From NCBI GenBank assembly GCA_003508835.1, contig PUFA01000077.1, positions 4,168,001-4,232,000 on the forward strand: a stretch of DNA of 64,000 nucleotides. Reading direction: 5' to 3'. A program made the position numbers and the translations under genes. Shown here in pieces: positions 24,687 through 37,055 of this stretch; positions within the stretch are counted from its first letter, which is position 1; each line of letters begins with the position of its first letter. The notes below the pieces were generated by a model. That model searched no databases and was not told the origin of the DNA. It saw only the letters and a program-made list of their open reading frames with translations. The DNA is from Eonycteris spelaea. Taxonomy: Eukaryota > Chordata > Mammalia > Chiroptera > Pteropodidae.

Positions 24687-24917
24687 CTTGAAATCTGAAA
24701 GTTCAGATTATCTTCTTTCTCAAACAAGTCATCACCATGCAGTGACATCCAGAAAGCCATGGGCAGAGAGATCATTATCTGTGACTGGCCCATCTGTTCC
24801 AGTTCTTAGCTCTGAAACTCCAAAAGTACTACAAAGGCCAGTCCAGGTCAAAAAAGTGTGCATGAATCAAAAGCATTAAGGCAAATTAAGGAATCAAGAT
24901 CACAGAAACATACACGG
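24687..24917 (+). CDS. MTBP: MTBP exon carrying a single-base deletion
   Basis: The exon lies between CACAATAG and GGTAAAG. The first part reads LKSESSDYLLSQTSHHHAVT through SSETPK in the frame set by the previous exon. The last part (from about 24831) reads TKASPGQKSVHESKALRQIK and on to KHTR, in another frame. Both halves match MTBP, so one base is missing near 24826-24831. The exon is 231 nt, while the phases of its neighbours need 232. Read literally, translation ends at the TAA at 24877-24879, about 100 residues before the normal end. The Ser/His-rich segment also looks a few codons shorter than in human. It could be a consensus error or a real frameshift. Confidence 0.92.
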
Positions 24918-25490
24918 GTAAAGATTTATTTTCTGTCTTTTTTAGTTCTATGTGGGAAGAAATTTCTTTATTTGATTCATTTCAAACATATGTCTAAAAA
25001 TTTTATGAATGAAATTAAATGTATCTATAATTTACTTTAAAATGATTCCAGTGCAAGAAGGATAATGGGAAAGTGGTTGGCAAGGGTATAAATGAAACAG
25101 AATTAGCCACAAATAGATCCTCCTTGATGCTAGGCGATAGATAACGTTGAGATAGAGATTTGTTATAAAATGTTCCCTCTACTTCTCAATGTTTGAAATT
25201 TTCCATAATAAAAAAAATAAAAACACATCTGTATATGCCTACCACGTATAACTTATGCTCAAACTTCAATTCAGAACTCATGATTTGAATTCCTCTCTTA
25301 AGATACTCCAGTCATCTCTTGCCAACAGATACTGTCCTGTGACGCATGTGACCATGTAAATATTTCAGATCTAGTCTTCTCAGCTGTTCTTAGCATAGCT
25401 ACGTGATTGTGTGGTTCATAGAACTGAACTCTAAATGTTTGTACGTTTTCCAAGGAATGTTATTTTGTCATATGTTATCTTCTATTCAAG
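24918..25490 (+). other. MTBP intron with L1-like tail
   Basis: About 25030-25230 resembles an old L1 3' end ('tttgaaattttccataataa'). The remainder is unremarkable. Confidence 0.6.
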
Positions 25491-25604
25491 ATATTGAAAG
25501 AAGTGGTTACTGAAACCCTGAGGAAGCACAGCATCACCGAGGCCCATGAATGTTTCGCCGCCTGCAGCCAGCGTCTCTTTGAGATCTCCAAGTTCTATCT
25601 AAAG
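25491..25604 (+). CDS. MTBP: MTBP exon, C-terminal helical domain
   Basis: This 114-nt phase-0 exon of 38 codons lies between ATTCAAG and GTACAG. The peptide begins [20 protein letters not shown] and continues [17 protein letters not shown]. It is near-identical to the MTBP C-terminal helical segment, the part compared with yeast Sld7's dimerisation domain. It is intact in itself but lies downstream of the frameshifted exon. Confidence 0.96.
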
Positions 25605-26803
25605 GTACAGTGTCCTCTCCGCTAATGGCAAAATTGAGGTCGTCTTCTCATGTTCCTATTTGACATAAAGTAATCTTTAGTATTTCTCATACTCATTACT
25701 TATTATTTGTTTCCAATTTTTAAAAAAATGGAGATAGAAAAATTGGAGCCAAAATATTTTATATTTGATTTACTTGATTTGGTCCCCATATAGAGAAGGC
25801 TACATTTTAATTGGTATCCTCAATATTTTCCTAACAAATCTTTGGCTTGATGATGATAAGCTTCAAAAAATGTTTAATTAGTAATTAAAGTGTATAGTGA
25901 AAAGGCTACTGGACTGAGTATCAAAACACCCAGTTTTTATATTTGGATCCATTATCAGCTGGTGGTATGACATTGAACAGACCAGCCACTCATGTGACAG
26001 TTTTCTAAAACTTAGATAGTGTTAGGTTATCTTCACTTTTAAGGTTTTTCTGACTCGATTCACAGCTCTATGTGGGCTTCTGTTTAAAATTGCAGATGGA
26101 CCACATGTATTCAGTCCCCCTTCTTTCTAAAATCTCTCTGAAAAAACAGTATTAAAGTACCAAAAAAAAAAAAAAAACCAAAAACAAAACAAAACAAAAA
26201 CAAGAAAAAAACATGGAAGTTTTTCAGCACATTATTGAATAAGAGGAATTCCGTGGAAGCATGGTGTATGAGAGTAAAAGTTACAACCTCAATGCCCACC
26301 TGGTAGAATGCCAGTGAGAGGCAAACGAGTTCAACTGACACAATCCCTGTGATGCTCAGGATTCAAAGACAACAGGTATCATGGAAAGCCAGGGACGAGG
26401 CGCCAGGTAGAAAACAGGGGAATGACATAGAGATCTACAGAGTGAACTGAGAACTTTCCACTTGCTCCGCACGGGCTTCTCCCACGATGTGACAGGGCAG
26501 GAAATAGTCTCTGGAGGAAAAAGAGTGGGAGGCCCCGATGAAAACACCAGCTAGCCCCCTTTGCACCCACTTTGTAAAGCCACCAGGAAACAAGCTCTGC
26601 ATAAAAGACGGAGCTTCCAGTAAGATTTTCAGTGTCTCATTTTTAAATAGACTGGACGAGCCAGGGTTTAGCGGACTTGTGAGGAAAGCTTCTAACCTGA
26701 GTTGTCGTCAGAACATAAAGGACAATATCCAGTTTATTTAATAATGACTGTTCTCTGTAATTTACTGTGCAAGTTGTAAAATGCTGTATTCTGTTATGTC
26801 TAG
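25605..26803 (+). other. MTBP intron, with an A-rich tract
   Basis: An A-rich/AAAAC tract at 26161-26212 is followed by about 500 bp of higher GC (26220-26700) with no recognised gene, SINE or LTR. Short open frames there show no family match. Confidence 0.6.
26161..26212. repeat. A-rich low-complexity tract
   Basis: A run of 15 to 17 A is followed by AAAAC units. It may be the tail of an unrecognised retroposon. Confidence 0.75.
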
Positions 26804-26869
26804 GATCTTAAAACTTCAAGGGGTCTATTTGAAGAAATGAAGAAAACAGCAAACAACAATGCTGCACAG
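26804..26869 (+). CDS. MTBP: MTBP penultimate coding exon
   Basis: This 66-nt phase-0 exon of 22 codons lies between TGTCTAG and GTAAAT. The peptide is DLKTSRGLFEEMKKTANNNA followed by AQ. It matches vertebrate MTBP and continues the C-terminal helical domain. Confidence 0.96.
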
Positions 26870-27430
26870 GTAAATAAATTATTCCCACAAAACTACATTC
26901 AGTTAAATTGCCATTTTATTTCAGGTAGCTGAGCTGCCCTACCTATGCAGTAAGAACACTCTTTGAAATACTTAGTAACAGACTTACACAAGCAGAGTAT
27001 TTATTGATATTTACTAGGCTGAACAAAAGAGTTTCTGAAATGGTACTAAGAAAGAAAAAATTCAAAAGAAACAATCCAAAGAGTTAGAAAAATTAATCCA
27101 TTTTGTTTAGTTATTTTTAAAGTTCGGATTAATTTCTTTCTAGTGACACTTTGGAAAGCTTTTCTAATAAAGGTGAGAAAACAGATCAGAATCTTTATCT
27201 TTGTCCAATGTTATTGGACTTTGTCGGTATTATACTCTGCACTAGAAGCAGAAAGTGCTCTTGGGTTAGAAAATAAAACATGTTTTTAAGATAAAATATG
27301 TCTTAAGAGTTTTACTTGTTACTTTTTACTTTAAAATTTCTACCATTTTCCTTTAAAGTTTTAACAGTATCTTTTTCTATCACATATTTTTAATAAAAAT
27401 GAACCATTATCATATTTTTTCTCCCCCTAG
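26870..27430 (+). other. Last MTBP intron
   Basis: This AT-rich intron ends in the pyrimidine-rich acceptor CTCCCCCTAG. No repeat or RNA gene is recognised. Confidence 0.7.
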
Positions 27431-27469
27431 GTGATTGAATGGGTATTAGAAAAGACAAGCAAGAAATAA
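27431..27469 (+). CDS. MTBP: MTBP terminal coding exon
   Basis: Twelve codons and TAA follow CCCCCTAG. The peptide VIEWVLEKTSKK is the conserved MTBP C-terminus. The exon continues into the 3' UTR. Confidence 0.96.
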   Translation: MIEWVLEKTSKK

Positions 27470-27775
27470 CACATAATAATTTTCTTTGGAGAATTATGAA
27501 ATGGACAGAGCTTACTACTTCCTTCCTTAGTTTGGACATTATAAACCGATTTCAAAGTTTATTTAAAGAATAGATGTTATATCTCTAAAGACTTTTATAA
27601 ATATCACATATTTATATAGAGTTTTGAGAATGCCCAGTTCATGTATTTTACTTATATATCTATTGTATAGTTTTACCAAACTTTAATTTTTAAAGTTGAC
27701 ATTTTTATATATGTTTAAAATTTTTACTCTTGGTTATTTAATTATTTCAATAAATAGGGAAAGATACTCTTTACT
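27470..27775 (+). other. MTBP: MTBP 3' UTR
   Basis: A short AT-rich 3' UTR of about 300 nt ends just after the AATAAA at 27749-27754. The cleavage point is estimated. Confidence 0.75.
27749..27754 (+). promoter_or_regulatory. MTBP: MTBP poly(A) signal
   Basis: A canonical AATAAA lies 280 nt after the stop. A T/GT-rich downstream element (27768-27800, 'tggtagatgtgttcgttg') follows at the expected spacing. Confidence 0.75.
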
Positions 27776-28149
27776 TCTTGGTAGATGTGTTCGTTGTCCC
27801 ACCCGTTTAAATGACTGAGCCCCAAGTGACACAGCGCAGATGGCTTTTCTCATGTGTCCAACCGCATGATTTATTAGAGGCTCCCGATTTGGAAAATACG
27901 TGCAAAAAATATTCACACAGATAGGCTTCTTCCTTTACGACCAGCCTAGAGCCATCACTGTTGGAGCTGCTAATGTTTATGTGGGATCAAAAATGAAGAA
28001 ATGGCAGAAATTGTGAAAATAAGACATAGCAAAATTGACTAAGAACAGACTCCCAGAAAAGGATATCTTTTCCACATTGTAGAAAATCTGGAAAATGCAG
28101 GAAGTCCAAAGAAGAGTGAAAAAAAATTCACATAGCCCCCATTTACCTA

Positions 28150-28770
28150 TCTAGGTGACCACTGTTAATATTTTTTTTAAATATAATTATTTTTAAATTT
28201 TTTCAATATCAGGGTCATATGTGTGTGTGCATTTATGTTTATATGTGTATATTAATTTATAGCCTGCTTTTCACTTAATGTGTCACGAATTTTATATCAA
28301 TATTAACAACTGTATAAGATAAATGAACCAAAATTTGTTTTATTAATTCCCCATTGTTGAACATATAGGTTCAATTTTTCCCTGTTATAAATAAAACTTT
28401 AATGAATCTTCCTAATACATCATTGGTTATATATTTTTTAGAAGTGGAATTTGCGGTCTTAAGATTTTGCTCAATATTTCCAAATTGCTTGTCTGAAAAA
28501 TTAATTTACACCCACCGTCAAAGTCCCCGTGTTTTTTTTTTTTTTATTGTTGTTCTTTGTTTTGTTGGTTGGTTTTGACAACTAAAAATAGTGAAGGGGG
28601 AACATTTCTTTAATATGTTGACCACTCTTTAACTGCTCATTTTTATTTTGAATATTTTGGCTTTTTCTTACTGGTTGGTAAGCATTCTTATATATTAAGG
28701 GTAGTAGCTCTTTGTCACTTAGTTTACGGTACTCCTTTGACCCTGAGATGGCACTGAGCAAGAACATCTG
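28150..28770 (-). mobile_element. L1-derived fragment, minus strand
   Basis: The region reads in order through 'cacttaatgtgtcacgaat', 'ccccattgttgaacatatag', 'tagaagtggaatttgcgg' and 'tccaaattgcttgtc', then 'ggtaagcattcttatatatt'. This is the antisense pattern of old mammalian L1s. It is interrupted by a T-run at 28532-28545. Confidence 0.55.
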
Positions 28771-29469
28771 GCAGACACCACGTGGTATCAGCTAAAACTC
28801 CTGGGAGAAGAGCAGAAGGACTGTGGCACAGCTGCACATGCTTTGGGGCTGTGCTCCGGGAGAGGGGCCCCGCTGACCAGCCGCTCTGCCTTTATACAGG
28901 GACCTGGAAAGGTATGTGGGAGGGAGGGAGGGTATAGGCTGAGCTTAGACATCAGCTATTCTGGGGGAGTTGTGTACTGGTGCTGGGAATAATGCTGACA
29001 GCTCACACTTTACAAAATGAGAAGTGTAGAATGAGACCCTTTTTCTTGGGAAAGATGGTGCCACTGGGCCCATCTGTCTAGCTCAGTCGTATTATGTAGT
29101 GGTGGTACATTCTGCAAAACTATTGCCTGTATAACCCGTAAAAGAGAAGTTGTACCTAATGAACTTAAGATCCAGTTAAGGTGATCTGCAGGCAGAATTT
29201 TGAAAGTGTCAAGGGGGCATTTGTTTGTTTGTTTAGGTGAAACGGAAACGATACAGGAAAACAGATGAGTCAAAGAAGGAACTGTTGGTTTGCTAGCAGA
29301 ATTTAAAAGAGATGCTGAGAGCTTAGGATTGGAAAATAAAATGACTTCCCACTTCCAGTATCTCAGTGGCAAAAGATTCTCAAAGTAAGAGATAGCCTCA
29401 GGAAAAAGTTCACACCAGAGGTGTGGTTCCATAGTCCTTTATTAAGACTTTAGAAACATTTAAGGATTT

Positions 29470-29910
29470 AAGTGATATGACAAATGATATGAAGTGTGAA
29501 GTGGTATCTTATTGTAGTTTTTGATTTCTGATAACTGATGACATTGAGCATCTTTTCATGTGCTTATTGGCCATTTATATATCTTCTTTGGAGAAATGTC
29601 CACTCAAATCCTGGGACCATTTTTTAATTGGATTATATGTCTTTTTATGTTGAGTTGTATGAGTTCTTTTTATGTTCTGAATTCTATTCATTTATCAGAT
29701 GTACAATTTACACCTATTTTCCCCCATTCTATGGCTGTCGTTTCACTTTATAATTTTCTTGCTTACATTTAAGTCCATGATCTGTTATGAGTTAATTTTG
29801 GTGGGAAGAAGAGATTCACTTTCATTCTTTTGTATATATTTATCCAGTTGTCCCATCACTGTTTATAGAAAAGACTGTACTTTCTCCATTGAGTTTTATT
29901 GGCAATAGAA
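29470..29910 (-). mobile_element. L1 fragment, minus strand
   Basis: The antisense L1 signature appears in order: 'gaagtggtatcttattgtag', 'gagcatcttttcatgtgctt', 'tggccatttatatatcttc', 'gagttgtatgagttctttt' and 'gatctgttatgagttaattt'. Confidence 0.75.
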
Positions 29911-30454
29911 AATTCATAAAGTTTTAAGGAATTTATATCAAAATGAAAAGAGGACTCTTGGCCACTAAATTCCAATAGATAGAAGGACGAGAAAACTCTT
30001 CAGTTGCAAATAGGGACTATTTCTTCTGGATAAGAAAGACTTTTCAGAAAGTCAGAGCCAAGAGCCCACAGGGCAGAGCCAGGAATAAGGGGGTAGAGTA
30101 CCACTTCCGGGTGGCAGAAATGAACCCTGTGCCACATTCCCTGCCTCCGACACTGAGAACTGGTGACGTGTGCGAGCTAGATGTCAGGATTACTGTGGAC
30201 GAATGATTAGTCCCTTAATGAAAAGAAGTATCAGCTGCAGTGATCCTGCCCCTGCCTCCCCCCCACCGTATGTTGGATATAGTATGGATGGCAGTAAACC
30301 AGTTCAGTTACTTAGGTCACAATATTCTGGATTTTAGAGAAGCCATACCCTGGGGAAAGTCCTTCCATTCCCTACTGAGACCAGATGGAAGATCATGAAA
30401 TACTGGACATTAGCTCATATTGGGAAAAATGAACACATTATGCATATGGGAGAA

Positions 30455-30945
30455 TGAACATAATCATGGCCAGACTGTGGAACGTAGTAGGTTAAATATG
30501 GCCACATGCTTTGAGTTCCTCCCATCAGGAGATGGACTCTGTCCCTCTAGGCCTTGCATCTGGGTTGGCAGTGTAACTCGGTCTGACCATGTATGACATA
30601 AATGACATGGTGTGAGCTGGAACCTAGGCCTCGCAGCTTCTGGATTGCTCCTCGTAGAGCCTTGTTCTGACTGTAGGAGCCACATAAAAGAACGGTTAAC
30701 TTCCTAGACGACGAAGGCCATATGGAAGGAGGACCGAGGGCCCCATCTGGCAGCACCAGCTGCAGGATGGTGAGGGAGGCATCTCGGATCTCCCAGTCCA
30801 ACACAGGGCTCCAGCTAAATACAGCCACATGAATGAACCCAGGCGAAGCCAGCAAGGAACTGCCCAGCCAACCCACAGAATACTGAGCATAATGCGTCGC
30901 TGTGTTCTAAGCTACCAGGTTGTAAGGTGGTTCGTTTTGCGTAAA
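30455..30945 (+). mobile_element. MaLR-type LTR (MLT1-like)
   Basis: The 3' half shows the usual order of 'tacagccacatgaatgaacc', 'gaactgcccagccaacccac', 'agaatactgagcataatg' and 'taagctaccaggttgtaagg'. This is the polyadenylation end of MLT1-class LTRs. It is a solo, degraded copy with no internal genes. Confidence 0.7.
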
Positions 30946-33599
30946 CCTTTGGTTCCATTCACGTTGGAGAATTCATCGAGAGGCCAAGTGCGAAAACTTC
31001 ATTGATTAAGGTCTTAGTTTGAAGGCCCGGTTTGCAGAAAAAAGAAGTAGCTTCTCTTTGGACTGGATTCGCCTTTCTCAGAAGATGCAGAAAACTTGCC
31101 GAGGAAGCAGTTCCTTCCCCCGTGTGCAGGTGAGAATTACAAAGCAGACAAGCTGCAATTAATGAGGGTCTTTCTTGGGCATTTCCTTTTAGTTCTTGAG
31201 AGGAGATACGCTTTATTCATCCCAAGAATACAGTTGAAAGTTGCTGAAAATAAAACTGGCTTTGTTTCTTGGGAAGAACAAAGTTTCCTTTCAAAATTGC
31301 CAGGCCCTGGTCCAAGCCTAGGCAGAATCTCAGCCATCGGCCAGTGGGCTCCATCTCTGGGACTGGCATCGGGGTTCGAGGCCTTGTCGATGGGGTGCTT
31401 TCTCCTCCATGAATGGGCTGCTCCGTGTGTCAGTTCTTACTCCTGTCTCCCATCGCCTTTGGGTGTCATTTGTCACCATCTTCCATCTCTGCCCTACTCT
31501 TTTTGCTGCGGCGCTGTCTGAGCAATGTTCTCTGTACTGAGTCATATACTCTTCCAAGAAGGCCTTATTTATGTCCAAGAAAAAAAATGAACTGAGGATA
31601 AAAGGCCAAAATAGAGGATCCTACTGCTTTTCTGTTATACAGACCGCGCCCTCTGTGGATATGGTTTAGTCATGTTAATGAGCCATTAGACTTGCTTCCC
31701 CTAGTGAAATCTAATTTAGTGTAATTTAGAAGACCACAGGTGACATGATAATTAATTTCTGGCCACATATTCAAATAGTTCTGTTCAAGATTTTATAGAC
31801 AACTTAAAAAGGTTATTCACCATTATCAGAACATTATTTACTCACGGAAAAAAAAAAGCCTTTTTCAAAAGAGAATTTTAGATTGCACATTTAAGAAGTT
31901 CACAAATGTAGAGGGGTCTGAAGGTCACCCCAAGGTGCTGGCCATGTTTTCCCGCAGTGGCTGGTGGTAAGAGGCCTTTTGTTACTTTGGCCTCCCAGAC
32001 GTTTTTATACAAGTACAAGGATGTTACCATGTGTCCGTTGTTTGTCAACTGAGCAGACCCGACACCCCTTTCATAAGAAAGATTTTTAATGTCCCCTTTG
32101 CTGTCATCAGGTAAAATTAATAAATAAAGGTCTTCGGCCAAGCTCTTTAGAAAACAAAACCTGAGACAAGAATTAAGGTGATGCTCTGTTTAGGAGATCC
32201 AGTTCCAGGGCACTGAGTGAGGATGAATAGGGGAAAAGGGCAGAGAAGGCAGGAAGGCACGGCTGGGTGATACATTACTGCACTGGTCACTTTCATGAGG
32301 CCCAAAGGGACACAGCCAGTCACTCAGCAGGTGTCTTTGTCACGGGATGTCTCACAGGATGTATGATGTATGGAGAAACCATGTCTCAGAGAAGTACATA
32401 GGAAGAAGAAAAGAATCACTTATCTTCTCAGGTCCTATCTGTTATCGTGTTTGGCTGACAGAGCTTTACATCCCCAGCAGTTCTGGGTTACTCAGGTCAT
32501 TACCTTTACTAGCGGCTCAGGACACCAGTTCTCATGCCCCCGAGTGTGTCCTTTGATCCAGGTCTGGAATTGATGACAATCCAGAAAATCAAGTGTGCAT
32601 CTCCTTAGCCTGGCTGCCTGGCAGCAGCTGAGGAGAGAGGTGAGGGAGGATGCATTTCCAGGCAAGCAATTAGTTGGCTCTAAGTGGCAGAAGAACTGAG
32701 GTCAAGCAGAGCTGGTTGTGGTGGTACCTAAGGTTGAGCACGTGGCTCAGAGTCTTAAGAGGACGGACGATGGCATTGAGGATATTTGATGAAAACATAG
32801 GATATGTGCCCAGGACAGTAATATAACCTACATGCACTCAGGCTTTTAAAATCGAAATCCCCTAACTGTAAGGTGTCAAGACTTTTAGAAAAGGAATAAT
32901 AATAAAATAATATGCATTTCAATATGGAGAAGCTAGGATACAGCTACACTACAAGATGAAACGCAGCTGCTGAATACTTGACTTATTTACCTAGATGCAG
33001 CATGAACAAAGCACCTGTAAAAGTAGTCAGTGACTCAGGTTCCATGTACATGCTTGCTACCTGTGACTTGTTTTTATAAACTTTTATAAGATGCCTTGTG
33101 CAAAACAAAACACAGTCTTCCATATACATGGTCGTTGCATACGAAGAAAATTCAAAGTATATTCAAGCGGTCAAAAAATGTAAACTGTAGTTGGTCTGCA
33201 TTCAGATCATTGTACACATGTATTTCACCTACAGGGATAACTCAAAGGACACAAAAATTATGTGGGAAATGGTTCCGTGGACACAGGGACTGTCGTCATA
33301 TGACAGAAAGTCCCCCAGCTCTGGATAGTCCCTCCCCCCGTCACCCTGACAGCAAAACAACATGAATGAGCCCAGAGTTCCAAGGGCCCCAGCGGTGACA
33401 CTCTTTAAAGAGAACCACTTTTTGTTTTTCTTTCAATAATTAGGCTTTCCTTTCTTTTTATTTATTTGTTGGTTTATATTGTTTTAATTGAAGAAAAGAT
33501 TTGGAATTTTTTTCGTTTTCTCTTTTCCTCTACTGCACAGGTATGCCAGGAGTTCTTTAGTTCTGCTTGGTCACATCGACCTTTTCAGCCTCTTGTTAC

Positions 33600-33930
33600 A
33601 AACAAGGCTCAAAAGATGATCCTCGTGCATTAGTTGCTGAGAACTTGCACAATTGTATCTCTAGGGTAAAGTCTCCTAAGTCGAAAGGTACGTATATTTA
33701 AACATTTTTATAGATATTGCCAAATTACCCTTCAAATTATTGCTAAATCTCCACCTGCTGATGGGTGTATAAATGCCAGTTTTCCCTAGACTTCCCACCA
33801 CTACATATCCTGAGAGGTTTTAGTCCTGGCCAATTGGTTTTTTCAAGATGAAAATGAAGAATTATGAACATTGTATTTAAAACTATTTTCAGGTCATCGT
33901 ATATTACCTAGTAGCCCCCAGCCTTGATTT
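33600..33930 (-). mobile_element. L1-derived fragment, minus strand
   Basis: The blocks 'tatagatattgccaaattac', 'atctccacctgctgatggg' and 'ccagttttccctagacttcc' match the same antisense L1 region as at 28150-28770. Confidence 0.55.
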
Positions 33931-34658
33931 GTCTTTTTATAGAGGACACTCATGTGGAAAAGATTGGACTTTGAGTGTTTTCTAAGGTAGAACAGGGCGA
34001 TGACTAAAAGTTAGGCAGACATAAGTTTTGATTCTAAGAATGTTAAGAACGTTCTAGCAACTGTAGCCACCCAGCAATAAAATGGGCAGCTTCAGGAGAT
34101 AAGCTCCTTCCCTATCACTGGGAATTACCTGTTTCTGGTGAGATAAACAACGACCAGGTGTGTTCAGGAAGATTCCTGAGTTTAGTGAATATGACATAAG
34201 GTCATCATTTCCCCAAATGTAGAACCAGGACCATAGTGTATGTGGCATGACTTTAGGTGGTACAAACTTTTAAAATTTTAATTGGTGTATATTCATTTTT
34301 ATATGTACATGCTATGTTTCTATACCACTGCAAATCGTGTATTAAGGTAGTTCAGCTAAAATTCAAAATAAATTTTAGGAAATAATATGCTTGATGACCT
34401 CTAAAGTCTCTTCAAAGCTGAGATTCTATAGTTTTAAATGTAATCTCAGTACTAAATTTTCAAATAGTAAAAAGACTTCTCAACCCGAGCCTATTACATT
34501 TCTTACAAGTAATTTAAAGACAAATCAAGTTCTTGTACTATAGAGAACTCAAGTATTCGGAACTTAGTGTATAGTTGAATCCCAAGGAAACTTAGTTAAA
34601 AATGAGGTCCCTAAGCCCCAGGTGAAGATCCATCCTGAAACATACACACAAAAATAAA

Positions 34659-34679
34659 GCAAAAAAAAAAAAAAAAAAA
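34659..34679. repeat. A-run
   Basis: About 19 consecutive A follow 'aataaagc'. It may be the tail of a short retroposon, but no body could be identified. Confidence 0.6.
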
Positions 34680-34823
34680 TTGTTAACAGCATCTCCTGTA
34701 CCCATTAGCACCTTCTACAGGCCAGTCTTGGAGGAAGAAAATAGCAGGCTGTGCCATCACACTCCCATGGCCCTCTGGGGGCACCATCAAACCATCAGCC
34801 AGTCCACCATACTCAGCTGAATA

Positions 34824-34829
34824 TTTATT
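34824..34829 (-). promoter_or_regulatory. SNTB1: Candidate distal SNTB1 poly(A) signal
   Basis: AATAAA on the minus strand lies about 2.85 kb after the stop, the expected scale of the SNTB1 3' UTR. No other support is visible. Confidence 0.35.
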
Positions 34830-36235
34830 TAACTCATATATAAATTTTACATGATATCCATGGTGCTATAAACATAGGCACATTTTTTTTTAACTCAAGA
34901 TACATTCAAAAATTACTCCCTCACCCCAGCCCACTCCAAACGCTCAAGACAGAATATCTAATGTGTGTAGAACAAGGGCCAAGAAGGCCCCACATGTTAA
35001 TTTTAGGAGAATCTTTCTGACCATTAAAGGTCATTCCTTCTGATGTCAGCCAAGGAGGGTCAACAAGCTTCGGGACAAAGGAGCATGCATCTTTCAGCAT
35101 TTTAATCCCATCAAAATGATAGAATTCATTGAATGGCCTCTGCCTGGGTATTTTTTAAATAAGTGTTTGATTTTATTTCTCCTGTTTGTTCAAGTCAGAA
35201 AAACAAAATGTGGTATCTATCTATTTCTATTGGCCTTCTTTAAATCTATATGAGAGGGTCAAAAGGTTTGACACCACACCAAAGAAGTCTCCTAACCAGT
35301 TCCCTAACAAATGGGTAGCTTCCCACTAAGTACAGTTAAAAACCATTCGTTTGTATTGGTTTGCCCTTACAGGGACAAACATTGTGAATTTAATAATTCA
35401 TCGTTTCAAATAAGAAATGGACTGAGCACAGAGCCAATTGGGCGGAAACAGATTCCCCAGAATGACCCAGTTGATTCATCGACTATACCCAGGCAATGAT
35501 CCAGACATAGGAGTTTGTGTCATTCCAAACATTCATAACCCACATCAAGACAAGATTAAGATCTACAGTGTAAAGTCATTGTAACTTGTTGAATTCAGAA
35601 TGAGAAAAAAAATGAATATTCAAAATTGATTCATCATAGCCACTCTGATATGATACACTAACTTGGAAGAAAATAAAATGATTTATATGTACAATTTTCT
35701 TAGTAGAATTTTCTGTTTCTTGCTAATAACACACTTTAGTTTGGAAAATGCATTAATTTTATTCAAATATATTTTTTCTAAAATATAAATATTTAAATTA
35801 AGTTTTTATAAATGCAGAGCGTGTAGTTTCTATTGATCCCCACCCAGATATTAATCAGTCCAAAACTTAAGTGATGAAGAAATAATATTTGTAATTATGA
35901 TCATTTTAATTTGTCTATAAATATATAATAGGATCTTTGCAACTTAATTATGAGTAATTAACTCATACTTCATGTACTGCTGAGCACCTTAGATTACATA
36001 TTGTTGAATTAAACTATTGGCATTAATATATGTATTTTAACATGGTATTTACAATACACAAGTATAATTCTCTTGTATAACAACATTCCAGTGATTTTGA
36101 AAATATATAATGAAAGAGTGCAGTATAATTTACAAATGCATCAAAGCTTTCCTTACAATTGTAAGTCTGGGACTTCACCGTTCAGCATTTTAAATAGGAA
36201 ACCAAAAAAAAAAAAAAATCAATGTTCTAAAGCTT

Positions 36236-36293
36236 GGCTTTATTCAATTCCTGCTCAGCATATGCTTATAAGAACACTTCAGAATCTCTCTAT
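36236..36293. repeat. 58-bp direct repeat, copy A (SNTB1 3' UTR)
   Basis: The copy starts 'ggctttattcaattcctgct' and ends near 'cagaatctctcta'. It aligns without gaps to copy B exactly 820 bp away with about four mismatches. On the SNTB1 strand it contains AATAAA (36239-36244). Confidence 0.9.
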
Positions 36294-36362
36294 ATGGCAT
36301 TCCTTTAACCTCATTTCACTTTTTAAAGCTCTTTGCATAGGTATTTGCTAAAATACGATTCA

Positions 36363-36391
36363 ACACACACACACACACACACACACACAAA
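36363..36391. repeat. (CA)n microsatellite
   Basis: About 13 CA units lie in the presumed SNTB1 3' UTR. Confidence 0.9.
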
Positions 36392-37055
36392 TCTAACCCA
36401 GAACCTTTGTCTATGTAAACTGCAGGGGAAAGAAAGGTTTCAAATGCTTACAGAAATTCTAGAGCTAATTTTAAGGTTTGAGAAAACTGATTCCCAAATC
36501 AAATAATAGGTATATTTTTAGTGAATTTTTTTTGAAAGATAAAAGCATTAAATCAGTAATATGCTTTATGGTGTCTGAAAATATTCTTGTAGAAAAATAT
36601 CAGGTCATTATATTTACCTGGAATTCTGAAAGAGCTGCAGATGCTATCAATAGATTTGATTATAACGCTGGGTCTATAGCTAAAACCCAGCAACATCCAG
36701 AAGTATATGAGGCTGCTCTATTACTGATTCAAAAATGCATGCATACAAGCACAGAGAGAAACAAGGGTCAATAAATTGCTTGGTGTTTTCACTGAAAACC
36801 ACGAAATGGGGATAATTAGTTAACCCTACGTGAGTTGTTATATATATGTATATCAAATGAGAATCTTTAAAAAATATATCCATCATTTGCTTTCTATAAA
36901 TAAAGCTATCTTGGCTCTATGATAGCAGACCTTGGTGTGAGTGCAGCCCAGAATTAAGCATCTTTCATGCACACCACTCTTCAGCAAAGCTTTTCAATTT
37001 AAGTAGTCTACTTTGGCTCAGATTCCACCAGCTTACAGCTCAGATCATTATCTGA

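Larger units (their letters stand above)
1..27775 (+). other. MTBP: MTBP gene, 3' part (transcription unit)
   Basis: This is the 3' portion of the gene for MDM2-binding protein. The family's protein works in the nucleus as the partner of TICRR/Treslin in loading CDC45 at replication origins (the animal counterpart of yeast Sld7), and it was first found as an MDM2 binder. Nine coding exons were recognised by their protein matches and by splice phases that join in frame, with one exception at 24687-24917. The exons are 1892-2053, 4033-4150, 12607-12762, 15876-15971, 23078-23344, 24687-24917, 25491-25604, 26804-26869 and 27431-27469. The 5' exons lie before the window: the codon split at 1892 needs an upstream exon and none is visible in 1-1891. 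The gene converges on SNTB1. Confidence 0.93.
27776..34800. other. Intergenic region between the converging MTBP and SNTB1
   Basis: About 7 kb of intergenic sequence contains three antisense L1 fragments (28150-28770, 29470-29910, 33600-33930), a MaLR-type LTR (30455-30945), an A-run (34659-34679) and otherwise unique DNA. The open frames at 29010-29432, 31096-31521 and 32347-32573 have no recognisable product and lack supporting context. The boundary near 34800 depends on the SNTB1 poly(A) site. Confidence 0.65.

Noticed and set aside
26111..26741. GC-richer block with several short open frames after an A-rich tract, considered as a retrogene
   Set aside because: No frame resembles a known protein, and no poly(A) signal or target duplication could be identified. 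It is left as unassigned intron.
34654..34679. AATAAA-like sequence and A-run taken as the end of a processed mRNA
   Set aside because: The sequence before it has no reading frame or recognisable 3' UTR. It may only be the tail of a small repeat.
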